Below are positions 50,204 to 59,756 of a DNA stretch of 64,000 bases, one piece after another. Position 1 is the stretch's first letter; each line of letters begins with the position of its first letter. The translations under genes and the position numbers were made by a program. A model generated the notes under the pieces. That model worked only from the letters and a program-made list of their open reading frames with translations. It searched no databases and had not been told where the DNA came from. This DNA is from an uncultured Oxalobacteraceae bacterium (GTDB lineage Bacteria; Pseudomonadota; Gammaproteobacteria; Burkholderiales; Burkholderiaceae_D): assembly GCA_903862415.1 (NCBI GenBank), contig CAIOYD010000041.1, positions 1 to 64,000 on the forward strand, written 5' to 3'.

Positions 50204-50602
50204 TTAGCTGGTGCGTGGAACAGATGTTTTACATTCATTGGCTAGCTGCTGTCCATGACGAGAATCAAGCAACATGCTTTTAGACGGGATGTTAATCCAC
50301 ACCAGTCCGGCTTTTTTGTTTTCAAAACGGTTGGCACCGGTGGTGGTCTCAATCCGCTTCAGGCGGTAGAGTTTGCTTTTCCAGCGCAGCGCCACATGGG
50401 CGTCATCATCGCTGTTGGTGTAGATGGTGAAAGAATCGTTGAGTTCGCACTTGTAATCATTGGTGGTACTGTGATTAAGATCGGGCACCAGATCATCTTC
50501 TTCCATGGCAATCGCCGTGCTGGTTTTGGCTGTCGTTTGCGCGTGTACGCCAGTTAAGCACAATGTCAGGCAGGCGGCTGATAGTAGTTGGAATAGTTTC
50601 AC
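50204..50602 (-). CDS. Small exported MliC-like protein (possible lysozyme inhibitor)
   Basis: 132 residues. Signal peptide about 1-21 (ending GVHAQ). The mature part has the layout of MliC/PliC-type C-type lysozyme inhibitors: [13 protein letters not shown], a variable strand, a [10 protein letters not shown] turn followed by [13 protein letters not shown], and a final ECKTS whose Cys could pair with the first. The match is by pattern, not certain. No lipobox is present, so it would be a soluble periplasmic protein. It sits 76 bases before acnA and 13 bases after the CitE-like gene on the same strand. Confidence 0.55.
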   Translation of the reverse strand: MKLFQLLSAACLTLCLTGVHAQTTAKTSTAIAMEEDDLVPDLNHSTTNDYKCELNDSFTIYTNSDDDAHVALRWKSKLYRLKRIETTTGANRFENKKAGLVWINIPSKSMLLDSRHGQQLANECKTSVPRTS

Positions 50603-50615
50603 AAAATTCTCCTGA

Positions 50616-51581
50616 TTATAATAAATCCAGAACGCTGTCTGGTAGGGTTAGCCCATTGGTTTTGGCGCGTTTTAATACCATCCAATAATAACGGTAACTG
50701 GCACGATCATGTAACCGGCCGTTGAGCGGTACCGGTCCCCAGTCTGCTTCTCTGGCCGCAGAAAGGATGGTGATGGCTTCCTGTAATTCCGAGCTGCGCG
50801 GAGAAAAGGCTTTAATAATTGGTTTGATCTGATCCGGGTGGATGCTCCACATGCGGTTAAAACCAAATTCATTGTAGGCGCGCTGGGCATCATTGGCGAC
50901 GATGGCCGATTCTTTGAATTCGGTGGTGACGTTGTGCGAAGCTACCTTGCCATATTGATGGCAGGCAGCAGCAATCTCGAGTTTGGCGCGGCAAACCAGC
51001 GGATGGGTAAATTGCGCCGGTGTGCGCATGGCATTGCCGGGTATGGCACCATAGTGGGCAGAGACAAAATCCATGATGCCGAAGGACAGACATTCCACCT
51101 GTTTTAAGGCGGCAATCTGGCGTACTTCGGCCAGTGCGCCGTGCGTTTCTATCAGCACATGCACGGGCAGGGGCGGCAAGCCGGAAAATTCGCGCTGCAG
51201 GCTGATGGCTTTGATCGCGCTCTGTAACTCGGCAACGCTGTGAATTTTGGGGATAACGATATACGCCAGTTTGCGTGCGGCGGCAATCTGCTGCACATCC
51301 CCGGAAAAAAAACTGTTTGATGGAGCATGGACACGTGCGCCGATGCGATCAAACTGATTGGCATCGCTGTCGATGAGTTCGGCAATCAAGCGCGCATGCG
51401 CCACTTCATTACCAAAGGCGGCACCATCTTCGCAATCAAAGGTGATGTCGAACAGGGTCGCTGCTTCCTGTTGCAGTTGCATCGATTTGCGCATGAGCTT
51501 TTCTGAACCAGCATAGTGGTCGCAGACTGGTAGCGAAACCGGCAACAATTCGTCCTGAAATAATACGCTGGATGGATGCAT
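50616..51581 (-). CDS. CitE-like / HpcH-HpaI aldolase family protein
   Basis: 321 residues. TIM-barrel lyase with FDCEDGAAFG (metal-binding Glu/Asp), YIVIPKIHSVAEL, VLIETHGALAEV and SFGIMDFVSAHYG (substrate loop), and WSIHPDQIKPI near the end. The family includes citrate lyase beta subunits and malyl- or citramalyl-CoA lyases; no citD, citF or citC is present, so a stand-alone CoA-ester lyase is more likely. It lies between mdh and acnA, separated from mdh by a terminator hairpin. Exact substrate unknown. Confidence 0.8.
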   Translation of the reverse strand: MHPSSVLFQDELLPVSLPVCDHYAGSEKLMRKSMQLQQEAATLFDITFDCEDGAAFGNEVAHARLIAELIDSDANQFDRIGARVHAPSNSFFSGDVQQIAAARKLAYIVIPKIHSVAELQSAIKAISLQREFSGLPPLPVHVLIETHGALAEVRQIAALKQVECLSFGIMDFVSAHYGAIPGNAMRTPAQFTHPLVCRAKLEIAAACHQYGKVASHNVTTEFKESAIVANDAQRAYNEFGFNRMWSIHPDQIKPIIKAFSPRSSELQEAITILSAAREADWGPVPLNGRLHDRASYRYYWMVLKRAKTNGLTLPDSVLDLL

Positions 51582-51616
51582 CGTCTGTAGGTTGGGTGTG
51601 TGGTGCAGCTAATTCA

Positions 51617-51649
51617 CTTAAAAGTCGCCAGCTTTCATCCGCTGGCGAC
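51617..51649 (-). terminator. Intrinsic terminator after mdh (minus strand)
   Basis: GTCGCCAGC (51624-51632) pairs perfectly with GCTGGCGAC (51641-51649). Read on the minus strand it is followed by TTTTAAGT. It separates mdh from the CitE-like gene. Confidence 0.7.
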
Positions 51650-51671
51650 AAATGAACATCACCGGCAGGGT

Positions 51672-52661
51672 TTAACCAACCAGATGTTTTACGCCTTCAC
51701 GCTCTTCAGATAATTCTTTGAGAGTGACGTTGATGCGTTCACGCGAAAACTCATCAATGGCCAATCCCTGAACGATCTGGTATTCGCCGTTGGCGGTGGT
51801 TACCGGAAAGCCAAACATGGTGCCCACAGGGATGTCATACGAACCATCCGATGGAATACCCATAGTGGTCCATTTGCCATTGGTGCCTAATACCCAGTCA
51901 CGTACGTGATCGATAGCGGCATTGGCGGCCGAAGCAGCTGAAGACAGGCCACGAGCATCGATAATCGCGGCGCCGCGTTTGCCGACGGTCGGTAAAAATA
52001 CATCTTTGTTCCATGCGTCATCGTTAATCATGTCTTTGACAGACTGACCATCGATAGTGGCAAAACGGTAATCCGCGTACATGGTTGGGGAATGATTGCC
52101 CCAGACGCATAATTTTTCAATCGCCGCGACTGGCTTGCCAACTTTGGCGGCCACTTGTGACAGGGCGCGGTTGTGATCCAGACGCAACATGGCGGTGAAA
52201 TTTTTAGCTGGCAGGCCAGGTGCCGATTTCATGGCGATATACGCATTGGTATTGGCTGGATTGCCAACCACCAGAACTTTGACATTGCGCGAAGCAACGG
52301 CGTCGAGGGCTTTACCCTGAACGGTGAAAATCTGAGCATTGGCTTCGAGTAAATCTTTGCGTTCCATGCCAGGGCCACGCGGACGGGCGCCAACCAGCAG
52401 GGCAACGTCGATATCTTTAAAGGCAGTCATTGGATCGCTGTGGGCGGTCATGCTGACGAGCAGAGGAAAGGCACAATCGTCGATTTCCATCATCACGCCT
52501 TTGAGTGCTTTCTGGGCTTTTTCGTCAGCAATTTCCAGCAGTTGCAAAATAACTGGTTGATCTTTACCTAACATATCGCCATTGGCAATGCGAAACAGTA
52601 AGGCGTAGCCGATTTGTCCAGCTGCGCCACTGACAGATACGCGCATTGGTGCTTTAGTCAT
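51672..52661 (-). CDS. mdh: Malate dehydrogenase
   Basis: 329 residues of the cytosolic-type MDH common in betaproteobacteria. NAD site [17 protein letters not shown] near the N-terminus, [10 protein letters not shown], the [13 protein letters not shown] active-site stretch and catalytic His in [12 protein letters not shown]. It oxidises malate to oxaloacetate, the co-substrate of the citrate synthase encoded 6 kb away. It is divergent from the gntR-sdh-gltA run, an arrangement kept in Burkholderiales. Confidence 0.97.
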   Translation of the reverse strand: MTKAPMRVSVSGAAGQIGYALLFRIANGDMLGKDQPVILQLLEIADEKAQKALKGVMMEIDDCAFPLLVSMTAHSDPMTAFKDIDVALLVGARPRGPGMERKDLLEANAQIFTVQGKALDAVASRNVKVLVVGNPANTNAYIAMKSAPGLPAKNFTAMLRLDHNRALSQVAAKVGKPVAAIEKLCVWGNHSPTMYADYRFATIDGQSVKDMINDDAWNKDVFLPTVGKRGAAIIDARGLSSAASAANAAIDHVRDWVLGTNGKWTTMGIPSDGSYDIPVGTMFGFPVTTANGEYQIVQGLAIDEFSRERINVTLKELSEEREGVKHLVG

Positions 52662-52997
52662 GTCTATTCTCCAAAGTAATAAAAAACAAGATGATAAAAA
52701 GGCCTGCTTGCCTCAGCATAGGTGCTGTTACGCAATTTGGCATGCTATTTCTACTATTCAATTGCTGGATATGTGTCGAGAGTGTAAAGCACTTTATTGT
52801 AGTGCCGTAAACAATGCCAGTTAACATTGACGTGGTGATGACACGTGTCCAGAATACTTTTCGGTCAGGTATTTTCTAAGGCGCGAGTTTAGGCGGTCAG
52901 ATTCACCATGTCAATATATATCTTATGTCTTATATAAGACAGATTATTGCACTATTTATCTGGACGCCAGAACGGTTTTGTGGTGAAATCTCGTTCT
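52662..52997. other. Divergent control region between mdh and the GntR regulator
   Basis: No gene was found in these 336 bases. The region is AT-rich, especially at 52900-52960, and carries the 16-bp palindrome described separately. It should contain promoters in both directions. The frame of the regulator is open back to a TTG at 52947 with GTG codons at 52980 and 52983, so its true start could lie in this stretch. Confidence 0.45.
52926..52941. promoter_or_regulatory. Perfect 16-bp palindrome, candidate GntR operator
   Basis: TGTCTTATATAAGACA is fully self-complementary and preceded by a partial second copy (ATATATCTTATG). It lies 56 bases before the preferred start of the GntR gene and between it and mdh, where an autoregulatory operator is expected. 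Binding by this regulator is inference. Confidence 0.6.
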
Positions 52998-53804
52998 ATG
53001 ATTCCTGACCTGCCTAATTTACCAAAAGCCGACATTCAACCTGCACAGCCTGCAGCAGTCATGTCTGGTGCTGCTGCAATTCAGGTTGGTCCTACCTTCA
53101 GCCCCTTATACCAACAGATTAAATCACTCATCACACAAAGTCTACAGTCTGGTGAGTGGAAACCGGGAGAATTGATTCCCAGTGAAGTTGAACTGGCGGT
53201 CCGGTTTAAGGTCAGTCAGGGCACGGTGCGCAAGGCCATTGATGAACTGTCGGCCGAAAATCTGGTGGTGCGTCGTCAGGGTAAGGGTACCTTTGTCGCC
53301 ACCCATCACGAAGCCCGTTCGCAATTCCGCTTTCTGCGTTTAAAACCAGATATCGGCAAACAGCAATATCCCATCAACCGCTTTGTTGAAGTCAAACGCA
53401 TCCGTGCGCCCGGTGAAATTGCCCGGCTGCTCGATATCAAGGTGGGCGATTCAGTGGTTTTTATCCGTCGGGTGCAATCTTTTGAGGGCGTTCCGACCAT
53501 TCTCGAAGACTTGTGGCTGCCGGGCGCGATCTTCAAGGGCCTGACTGCCGAACTGCTCAATGAATACAAAGGCCCGATGTATGCCCTGTTTGAAACGGAA
53601 TTTGGTACCCACATGATCCGGGCGTCGGAGCAGTTGCGTGCGCTGCCGGCCGACGAGACGGCGGCCGAGCTGCTGAAAATAGATTTGGGTTCCCCTCTGT
53701 TAAATGTCGAGCGAGTTTCCTACACTTATGGGGATAAGCCGGTGGAAATTCGTCGTGGCTTGTATCTGACCACGCAGCATCACTATCAAAATGAGTTGAG
53801 TTAG
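52998..53804 (+). CDS. GntR/HutC-family transcription regulator of the TCA gene cluster
   Basis: 268 residues from ATG 52998 (MIPDLPNLPK). A 35-residue proline/alanine-rich N-terminus precedes a winged helix (PLYQQIKSLITQSLQSGEWK, then IPSEVELAVRFKVSQGTVRK), followed by a UTRA ligand domain of the HutC type (about 105-255). UTRA domains bind small metabolites; here a TCA intermediate would make sense. It lies directly before sdhC and divergent from mdh, with a palindrome upstream. Start uncertain: TTG 52947 or GTG 52980 or 52983 are in frame. Confidence 0.85.
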   Translation: MIPDLPNLPKADIQPAQPAAVMSGAAAIQVGPTFSPLYQQIKSLITQSLQSGEWKPGELIPSEVELAVRFKVSQGTVRKAIDELSAENLVVRRQGKGTFVATHHEARSQFRFLRLKPDIGKQQYPINRFVEVKRIRAPGEIARLLDIKVGDSVVFIRRVQSFEGVPTILEDLWLPGAIFKGLTAELLNEYKGPMYALFETEFGTHMIRASEQLRALPADETAAELLKIDLGSPLLNVERVSYTYGDKPVEIRRGLYLTTQHHYQNELS

Positions 53805-53877
53805 TCGCCTGTGCAGGCCGGGTTATAGTCAGAATTTGAAGATTTATTGGCATTTTTTGGAATAAGTCTTGGTGCAA

Positions 53878-53903
53878 CGCACAAAATAGGTGAGAATTGT
53901 GCG
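53878..53903. promoter_or_regulatory. Inverted repeat in front of sdhC
   Basis: CGCACAA (53878-53884) and TTGTGCG (53897-53903) form perfect 7-base arms 12 bases apart, 36 bases before the sdhC start. It could be an operator or leader hairpin; no factor is suggested. Confidence 0.3.
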
Positions 53904-53939
53904 CCTATGCAATATTTAAATAGTTAAGGAGAAGTCGTT

Positions 53940-54341
53940 ATGTCCGAAGCCCCTCGGCCTGAGTTCCGTAACATTCATGTTACCCAGTTAGCAAATTACC
54001 GTTTGCCTCTGGCTGGAATCGTATCTATTCTGCACCGCGTCAGCGGTCTGGTGATGTTTCTGTTGATTCCATTCATTCTGTACCTGCTGGAAAACAGTCT
54101 CACCTCTGAAAATACCTTTGATTACTTTAAAGGTTATACCCAATACCCACTGGTTAAACTGTTCATTCTTGCACTTTCGTGGTCATATCTGCATCATTTC
54201 TGTGCCGGTATCCGCCACCTGTTAATGGATTTTCATCTGGGTCTGGATAAAGAGTCCTCGAAAAATTCAGCCGTTGCGGTCTTTGCGGTCAGTCTTCCGC
54301 TGGCTGGTCTGGTGGCCCTGAAATTATTTGGAGTATTTTAA
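53940..54341 (+). CDS. sdhC: Succinate dehydrogenase cytochrome b556 subunit
   Basis: 133 residues, three membrane helices. The quinone-site serine region is ILHRVSGLVMFLLIP, and a heme-ligand histidine is in HHFCAGIRHLLMD. It anchors SdhAB and binds heme b with SdhD. AAGGAGAAG precedes ATG 53940. sdhD follows directly with no gap. Confidence 0.95.
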   Translation: MSEAPRPEFRNIHVTQLANYRLPLAGIVSILHRVSGLVMFLLIPFILYLLENSLTSENTFDYFKGYTQYPLVKLFILALSWSYLHHFCAGIRHLLMDFHLGLDKESSKNSAVAVFAVSLPLAGLVALKLFGVF

Positions 54342-54707
54342 ATGGCGAATAACAATATCGGCCCTAAGCGACTGGTCGTGGGCGCACATTATGGTTTGAA
54401 AGACTGGTTAGTTCAGCGGGTAACGGCCATCGTGATGGCATGCTATACCGTGATTCTGCTGGTAAAATTTTTGCTGGCGAAAGACTTCAGTTATGTCGGC
54501 TGGGCAGGTATTTTTGCCGAGCAGTGGTTCAAGCTGGTCACCTTTGTGGCGTTTCTGTCGCTGTTTTACCATGCCTGGATCGGCATGCGTGACATCTGGA
54601 TGGATTACATCAAGCCAGTGTCGGTACGTTTGATTTTACAGATCGCCACACTGTTGTGGTTAGTTGCCTGTGCTGGTTGGGCAGTACAAATTTTGTGGAG
54701 AGTGTAA
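54342..54707 (+). CDS. sdhD: Succinate dehydrogenase membrane anchor subunit
   Basis: 121 residues, three membrane helices. [19 protein letters not shown] and the heme-side histidine in [20 protein letters not shown] are typical of SdhD. It completes the membrane quinone-reducing domain with SdhC. The start codon follows the sdhC stop at once, and sdhA begins 2 bases after its own stop. Confidence 0.95.
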   Translation: MANNNIGPKRLVVGAHYGLKDWLVQRVTAIVMACYTVILLVKFLLAKDFSYVGWAGIFAEQWFKLVTFVAFLSLFYHAWIGMRDIWMDYIKPVSVRLILQIATLLWLVACAGWAVQILWRV

Positions 54708-54709
54708 TC

Positions 54710-56521
54710 GTGGCTGAGGCTAATTCAACTTCTAAGACGACTTCAAAATATTCCCGTAAGTCGATTCCCGTGCGTCGTTTTGATGCAGTCATTGTCGGTG
54801 CCGGTGGTTCCGGTATGCGCGCATCGCTGCAACTGGCCGAAGCCGGTTTAAATGTGGCAGTGTTGTCCAAAGTATTTCCTACCCGTTCGCATACTGTGGC
54901 GGCTCAGGGTGGTATCGGTGCTTCCCTCGGCAATATGTCGGAAGATAACTGGTACTGGCACATGTTTGACACTGTCAAGGGTTCCGATTATCTGGGTGAC
55001 CAGGATGCGATCGAATTCATGTGTCGCGAAGCACCGAAAGTGGTGTACGAGCTCGAACACTTCGGTATGCCGTTTGACCGTAATGCCGATGGCACGATTT
55101 ATCAGCGTCCGTTTGGTGGTCATACCGCCAATTTCGGCGAAAAGCCTGTCCAGCGCGCCTGTGCTGCAGCTGACCGTACCGGTCATGCGCTTTTGCACAC
55201 GCTGTATCAGCGCAATGTCAGTGCCCGTACGCAGTTTTTTGTCGAATGGATGGCGCTCGATATCATTCGTGATGAAGACGGCGATGTGCTGGGCGTGATT
55301 GCGCTCGAAATGGAAACCGGCGAACTGATGATTTTGCAGGGCAAAACCACGGTATTTGCTACCGGTGGTGCCGGACGGATTTTTGCTGCTTCCACCAATG
55401 CCTTTATCAATACCGGTGATGGTCTCGGTATGGCTGCGCGTGCCGGTCTGCCATTGGAAGACATGGAATTCTGGCAGTTTCACCCGACCGGCGTAGCTGG
55501 TGCCGGTGTGCTCATTACCGAAGGTGTGCGCGGTGAGGGCGGTATTCTGGTCAATTCCGAAGGTGAACGCTTCATGGAGCGTTATGCTCCGACCCTGAAA
55601 GATCTGGCGCCACGCGATTTCGTTTCGCGTTCGATGGACCAGGAAATCAAAGAAGGCCGTGGCTGTGGTCCGAACAAAGATCACGTGATGCTCGATTTGC
55701 GTCACATTGGGGCAGAAACCATTGAAAAACGCCTGCCATCGATTCTGGAAATTGCCCACAAGTTTGCCAATGTGGATGCCACCAAAGAACCGATTCCAGT
55801 GGTGCCGACGATCCATTATCAGATGGGTGGTATTCCGACCAATATTCACGGTCAGGTGGTCATTCCTAAAGATGGTAATCCGAATGCCGTTGTCAATGGC
55901 ATGTATGCCATCGGTGAATGTGCCTGCGTTTCGGTGCATGGTGCCAATCGTCTCGGTACCAATTCACTGCTCGATCTGCTGGTCTTTGGTCGCGCCGCCG
56001 GTAATCACATTATTGCCGCCGATCTGCAAGCCAAAGAACATAAGCCGATGCCGGAAAACGCAGCCGATAAATCACTCGCACGTTTGAATGCGCTCGAAAA
56101 CAGTAACGGTACCGAAAAAATCCAGGATGTGGCCAATGCGATTCGCAGCACCATGCAGCGTTATTGCGGTGTGTTCCGGACTGACGAGTTGCTGCAGCAG
56201 GGCTACAAGGAAATCATGGTGATTGCCGAGCGCTGTAAAAATGTCGCTTTCAAAGATAAGTCGAATGTGTTCAATACCGCCCGGGTTGAAGCACTCGAAC
56301 TCGACAATCTGATCGAAACTGCCAAGGCCACCATTACTTCGGCAGCCGCGCGCAAGGAATCCCGTGGCGCGCATGCGCATCGCGACTATTCTCAGCGTGA
56401 CGATGAAAACTGGATGAAGCATACGCTGTGGTACTCGGAAGGTAATCGTCTGGATTACAAACCGGTGAAAACCCAGCCGCTGACGGTGGACACCTTCAAA
56501 CCAAAACCACGTACATTTTAA
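54710..56521 (+). CDS. sdhA: Succinate dehydrogenase flavoprotein subunit
   Basis: 603 residues starting at GTG 54710, 2 bases after the sdhD stop and behind GTGGAGAG; the in-frame start at 54656 lies inside sdhD and is rejected. FAD-binding [18 protein letters not shown] (29-46), covalent-FAD His61 in [10 protein letters not shown], and substrate residues in FHPTGVAG and REDFVSRS-type blocks. It oxidises succinate to fumarate and passes electrons to SdhB. SdhE, encoded downstream, inserts the flavin. Confidence 0.96.
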   Translation: MAEANSTSKTTSKYSRKSIPVRRFDAVIVGAGGSGMRASLQLAEAGLNVAVLSKVFPTRSHTVAAQGGIGASLGNMSEDNWYWHMFDTVKGSDYLGDQDAIEFMCREAPKVVYELEHFGMPFDRNADGTIYQRPFGGHTANFGEKPVQRACAAADRTGHALLHTLYQRNVSARTQFFVEWMALDIIRDEDGDVLGVIALEMETGELMILQGKTTVFATGGAGRIFAASTNAFINTGDGLGMAARAGLPLEDMEFWQFHPTGVAGAGVLITEGVRGEGGILVNSEGERFMERYAPTLKDLAPRDFVSRSMDQEIKEGRGCGPNKDHVMLDLRHIGAETIEKRLPSILEIAHKFANVDATKEPIPVVPTIHYQMGGIPTNIHGQVVIPKDGNPNAVVNGMYAIGECACVSVHGANRLGTNSLLDLLVFGRAAGNHIIAADLQAKEHKPMPENAADKSLARLNALENSNGTEKIQDVANAIRSTMQRYCGVFRTDELLQQGYKEIMVIAERCKNVAFKDKSNVFNTARVEALELDNLIETAKATITSAAARKESRGAHAHRDYSQRDDENWMKHTLWYSEGNRLDYKPVKTQPLTVDTFKPKPRTF

Positions 56522-56541
56522 AAAATACCTAGAGGCTGAAC

Positions 56542-57252
56542 ATGGCACGCACTTTAAAGTTTCAGATTTATCGTTACGATCCGGACAAGGATACCAAGCC
56601 GTATATGCAGGATTTAACGGTTGAATTGCAGGATACCGACAAGATGCTGCTTGACGCATTGCAGCGCATTAAGGCCGATGTGGATGATTCGCTGTCGCTG
56701 CGCCGTTCCTGCCGGGAAGGTGTGTGCGGTTCGGATGCAATGAATATCAATGGCAAAAATGGATTGGCCTGCACCACCAATCTGAATGAGCTGTCCGAGC
56801 CTATCGTGTTGCGTCCTTTGCCTGGCCTGCCAGTCATCCGCGATCTGATCGTCGATATGACGCAGTTCTTCAAACAGTACAATTCGATCAAGCCATTCCT
56901 GATCAATGAATCTATCCCGCCGGAAAAAGAACGTCTGCAGTCACCGGCAGAGCGCGAAGAACTTGATGGTCTGTATGAGTGCATTCTGTGCGCCTGCTGC
57001 TCGACTTCGTGCCCGTCGTTCTGGTGGAATCCGGATAAATTTGTCGGTCCCGCCGGTCTGTTGCAGGCTTACCGTTTCATCGCCGATTCACGCGATGAAG
57101 CTACCGGTGCGCGACTCGACAATCTGGAGGATCCATACCGTCTGTTCCGTTGTCATACGATTATGAATTGTGTGGATGTCTGTCCTAAAGGTCTTAATCC
57201 GACCAAGGCCATCGGCAAGATCAAGGAATTAATGGTACGTCGCGCGGTATAA
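56542..57252 (+). CDS. sdhB: Succinate dehydrogenase iron-sulfur subunit
   Basis: 236 residues. The 2Fe-2S site is [20 protein letters not shown] followed by GLAC; the 4Fe-4S and 3Fe-4S sites use [15 protein letters not shown] and [11 protein letters not shown]. It conducts electrons from SdhA to the quinone in SdhCD. Normal length; separated from sdhA by 20 bases. Confidence 0.97.
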   Translation: MARTLKFQIYRYDPDKDTKPYMQDLTVELQDTDKMLLDALQRIKADVDDSLSLRRSCREGVCGSDAMNINGKNGLACTTNLNELSEPIVLRPLPGLPVIRDLIVDMTQFFKQYNSIKPFLINESIPPEKERLQSPAEREELDGLYECILCACCSTSCPSFWWNPDKFVGPAGLLQAYRFIADSRDEATGARLDNLEDPYRLFRCHTIMNCVDVCPKGLNPTKAIGKIKELMVRRAV

Positions 57253-57275
57253 TTTTTGTCCCGATAAGGAATTGC

Positions 57276-57548
57276 ATGTCGACAGTAACACACCAGGCGG
57301 ATCCGGTAAAACGTGCCAGGTTACGCTGGCGCTCGCGCCGTGGACTGCTGGAGAACGATTTGATTTTGACGCGTTTTCTGGATGCCAATGAAGCAACCCT
57401 GACCGACAATGAAGTTGAGATTTTAACCAGGCTGCTGGAATTACCTGATAGCGAACTGATGAGTTTGATGCTAGAACGTAATGAGCCGACAGGTGAATTG
57501 GATACCCCGGACGTACATGCTTTTGTGCAACGTTTGCGTTTGGCCTGA
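57276..57548 (+). CDS. sdhE: Succinate dehydrogenase flavinylation factor SdhE
   Basis: 90 residues of the YgfY/CptB family. The RGxxE signature is present (RRGLLENDLIL, Arg22-Gly23-Glu26), which is needed for covalent FAD attachment to SdhA. It lies between sdhB and gltA, 23 bases after sdhB, the usual position in betaproteobacteria. Confidence 0.95.
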   Translation: MSTVTHQADPVKRARLRWRSRRGLLENDLILTRFLDANEATLTDNEVEILTRLLELPDSELMSLMLERNEPTGELDTPDVHAFVQRLRLA

Positions 57549-57610
57549 TTTTCCGGTTTTTAAGAACACCCTTTTGATTAACGACTCACCCCTCCCAAGA
57601 AGGAAGAGCC

Positions 57611-58912
57611 ATGACTAACTCCGATACCAAAGCAATACTTACTTTTTCTGACGGTTCCGCACCACTGGAAATGCCGATTTACAAGGGCACAGTAGGTCCG
57701 GATGTGATTGATATCCGTAAGTTGTATGCTGCCACCGGCATGTTTACCTACGATCCTGGTTTTATGTCCACGGCCGCCTGCAATTCAGCCATTACCTATA
57801 TCGACGGTGATAAGGGTGAGTTGCTGTATCGCGGTTACCCGATAGAAGAACTGGCTAATCAGGGAGATTTTCTGGAAAGCTGTTACTTGCTGCTGAATGG
57901 TGAATTGCCTGATGCAGCCCAGAAACTGGAATTTGACTATACCGTGTCGCGTCACACCATGGTGCACGAACAGATGCAGTTTTTCTTCCGCGGATTCCGT
58001 CGCGATGCACATCCGATGTCGGTATTGGTAGGCACCGTTGGCGCGCTGGCGTCGTTTTATCATGATTCGCTCGACATCAATGACCCGCGTCACCGTGAAG
58101 TGTCAGCGATCCGTCTGATCGCCAAAATGCCAACGCTGGTGGCCATGGCGTACAAATATTCGATCGGTCAGCCGTTTGTCTATCCAAAGAATAATCTTTC
58201 TTACAGCGCCAACTTCATGCACATGATGTTCTCAACGCCGTGTGAAGAATACAAAGTCAATGACGTGCTGGTACGTGCTCTGGACCGGATTTTGATTCTG
58301 CATGCGGATCACGAACAAAATGCCTCCACCTCGACCGTGCGTCTGGCCGGCTCGTCCGGTGCCAATCCGTTTGCCTGTATCGCTGCAGGTATTGCCTGTC
58401 TGTGGGGCCCTGCGCATGGTGGTGCCAATGAAGCGGCCTTGTCGATGCTGGAATCGATCGGCAGTGTAGATAACATTCCTGAATTTATCCGTCAGGTCAA
58501 AGACAAAAATTCCAGCGTCAAGTTAATGGGCTTTGGTCATCGCGTCTACAAAAATTACGATCCACGTGCCAAACTGATGCGTGAAACCTGTTACGAAGTG
58601 TTGGCTGAACTGGGTCTGGAAAATGATCCGCTGTTCAAGTTGGCTATGGCGCTGGAAAAAATTGCGCTCGAAGATGAATACTTCGTTTCCCGCAAACTGT
58701 ATCCGAACGTCGATTTCTACTCCGGTATCGTTCAACGTGCCCTGGGTATCCCGACAGCCTTGTTTACCGGTATTTTTGCCATGGCACGGACTATCGGGTG
58801 GGTTGCTCAATGGAAAGAAATGATTTCCGATCCAGAGCAAAAAATCGGTCGTCCACGTCAATTGTTTATCGGTGAAAAAACCCGTTCGGTGAAACCGATA
58901 GAACAGCGTTAA
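57611..58912 (+). CDS. gltA: Citrate synthase (type II, hexameric)
   Basis: 433 residues, the Gram-negative NADH-sensitive length. Catalytic residues lie in [14 protein letters not shown] (His), [15 protein letters not shown] (His) and [10 protein letters not shown] (Asp). It condenses acetyl-CoA with oxaloacetate. AAGAAGGAAGAG precedes the ATG. It ends the sdhCDAB-sdhE-gltA run; two hairpins follow, the second a good terminator. Confidence 0.97.
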   Translation: MTNSDTKAILTFSDGSAPLEMPIYKGTVGPDVIDIRKLYAATGMFTYDPGFMSTAACNSAITYIDGDKGELLYRGYPIEELANQGDFLESCYLLLNGELPDAAQKLEFDYTVSRHTMVHEQMQFFFRGFRRDAHPMSVLVGTVGALASFYHDSLDINDPRHREVSAIRLIAKMPTLVAMAYKYSIGQPFVYPKNNLSYSANFMHMMFSTPCEEYKVNDVLVRALDRILILHADHEQNASTSTVRLAGSSGANPFACIAAGIACLWGPAHGGANEAALSMLESIGSVDNIPEFIRQVKDKNSSVKLMGFGHRVYKNYDPRAKLMRETCYEVLAELGLENDPLFKLAMALEKIALEDEYFVSRKLYPNVDFYSGIVQRALGIPTALFTGIFAMARTIGWVAQWKEMISDPEQKIGRPRQLFIGEKTRSVKPIEQR

Positions 58913-58958
58913 TTACAGGTTGGGTCAGTAGCCCAACCTTGCCTGAAATTGCTGCATT

Positions 58959-58988
58959 AAAAAGGTTCATTGAACCTTTTTATTTTGT
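58959..58988 (+). terminator. Terminator after gltA
   Basis: AAAAAGGTTC-ATT-GAACCTTTTT followed by ATTTTG. A second hairpin with a GC-rich stem (AGGTTGGG with CCCAACCT) lies just before it at 58917-58939. Confidence 0.75.
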
Positions 58989-59178
58989 TCATTGTGGTTC
59001 CACAATCGGATGTATTCCTCCGGTTTCTAAGTATTTTTCCGATTTGTAGCTTCCCCGCTCGCATTAATCCCAATATTTTAATCTTAAAACATCTCAGATA
59101 ATTCTCACTAAGACAGCCTTTTTGACTCAAGGCGTTGCAGCAAAAATCTCTCCTTGCCCATGGTTAAGTCGGATTAAA

Positions 59179-59277
59179 CTTGGCAGTCTGCTGGCAGAAA
59201 TTGGTCGCGAAGTGGGTGGCATCGATCTTGAAATCGAACGCGATAAAACACCAACTGAACCAATGAGTTTTGAATGA
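59179..59277 (+). pseudogene. fitA: C-terminal remnant of a FitA-type antitoxin
   Basis: The plus-strand frame reads LGSLLAEIGREVGG, then IDLEIERDKTPTEPMSFE and a stop. This closely follows the C-terminal tail of Neisseria FitA (LGSMLASIGQEIGGVELE). The N-terminal ribbon-helix-helix DNA-binding part is gone: upstream the frame has no start and soon meets stops (59047, 59062). Its stop overlaps the toxin start by 4 bases (ATGA), the standard fitA-fitB junction. A relic, not functional. Confidence 0.75.
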
Positions 59278-59468
59278 TTCTGCTCGATACAAACATCATC
59301 TCTGAGCCACTAAAACCGGCAGGGAATGCCAACGTACTTGCCTGGATAGACGCGCAGACCATTGCCATTGCAACAACACATGGTTACAAGATAGCCACAC
59401 GGGATACAACCTCCTTTGAGGCAGCGGGTTTAACGGTGATTAATCCCTGGATATGGCAGCCACATTAA
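59274..59468 (+). pseudogene. fitB: Internally deleted FitB-type PIN-domain toxin
   Basis: 64 residues, against about 140 for FitB/VapC proteins. The start MILLDTNIISEPLKPAGNA, then VLAWIDAQ, matches the N-terminus, and IATTHGYKIATRDTTSFEAA, then INPW, matches the C-terminus. The middle, about 75 residues with the conserved Glu and one Asp of the active site, is missing in frame, joined at DAQT-IAIA. The ribonuclease should be dead. Its start overlaps the fitA remnant. The frame being still open suggests a fairly recent deletion. Confidence 0.78.
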
Positions 59469-59756
59469 TCACATCTCCTGGTTCGTGTCTGGCAAAAATA
59501 CCAGGTCAGGGGCGGGGTGAGCGATATCAGAGAAGAAACTGTGCTATGCTACGTTTTTTTAAATGAACAACAAACCAGAAATTTTATTGAATTAACGCAA
59601 TACGTGGTGTACTTTGGTTCAAGCCGCGGTGTTATAAATAATGCTGGTAAAGCCCTTCCCCACAACTTGATGTGCAATCCGCTAACCGGTCAGGCCGTGT
59701 CGCGGAAGGTTAGATTAACCCGCTAATCTCGCGAAACGCGAAGAAAGGTGAGCAAG
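59469..59756 (+). other. Leader region of odhA
   Basis: About 290 bases without a convincing gene; a 69-codon frame from GTG 59517 has no recognisable features. The promoter of odhA should lie here. Close to the start, CGCGAAACGCGAAGAAAGG supplies the ribosome site. Confidence 0.4.

Noticed and set aside
54656-54709. Longer start for sdhA
   Set aside because: It would lie inside sdhD; GTG 54710 has a proper ribosome site and gives the usual N-terminus.
54848-55939. 363-codon frame opposite sdhA
   Set aside because: Histidine/threonine-rich shadow of sdhA, which is a fully conserved gene.
59517-59726. 69-codon frame upstream of odhA
   Set aside because: GTG start without ribosome site, no recognisable domain, and the region is better explained as leader of odhA.
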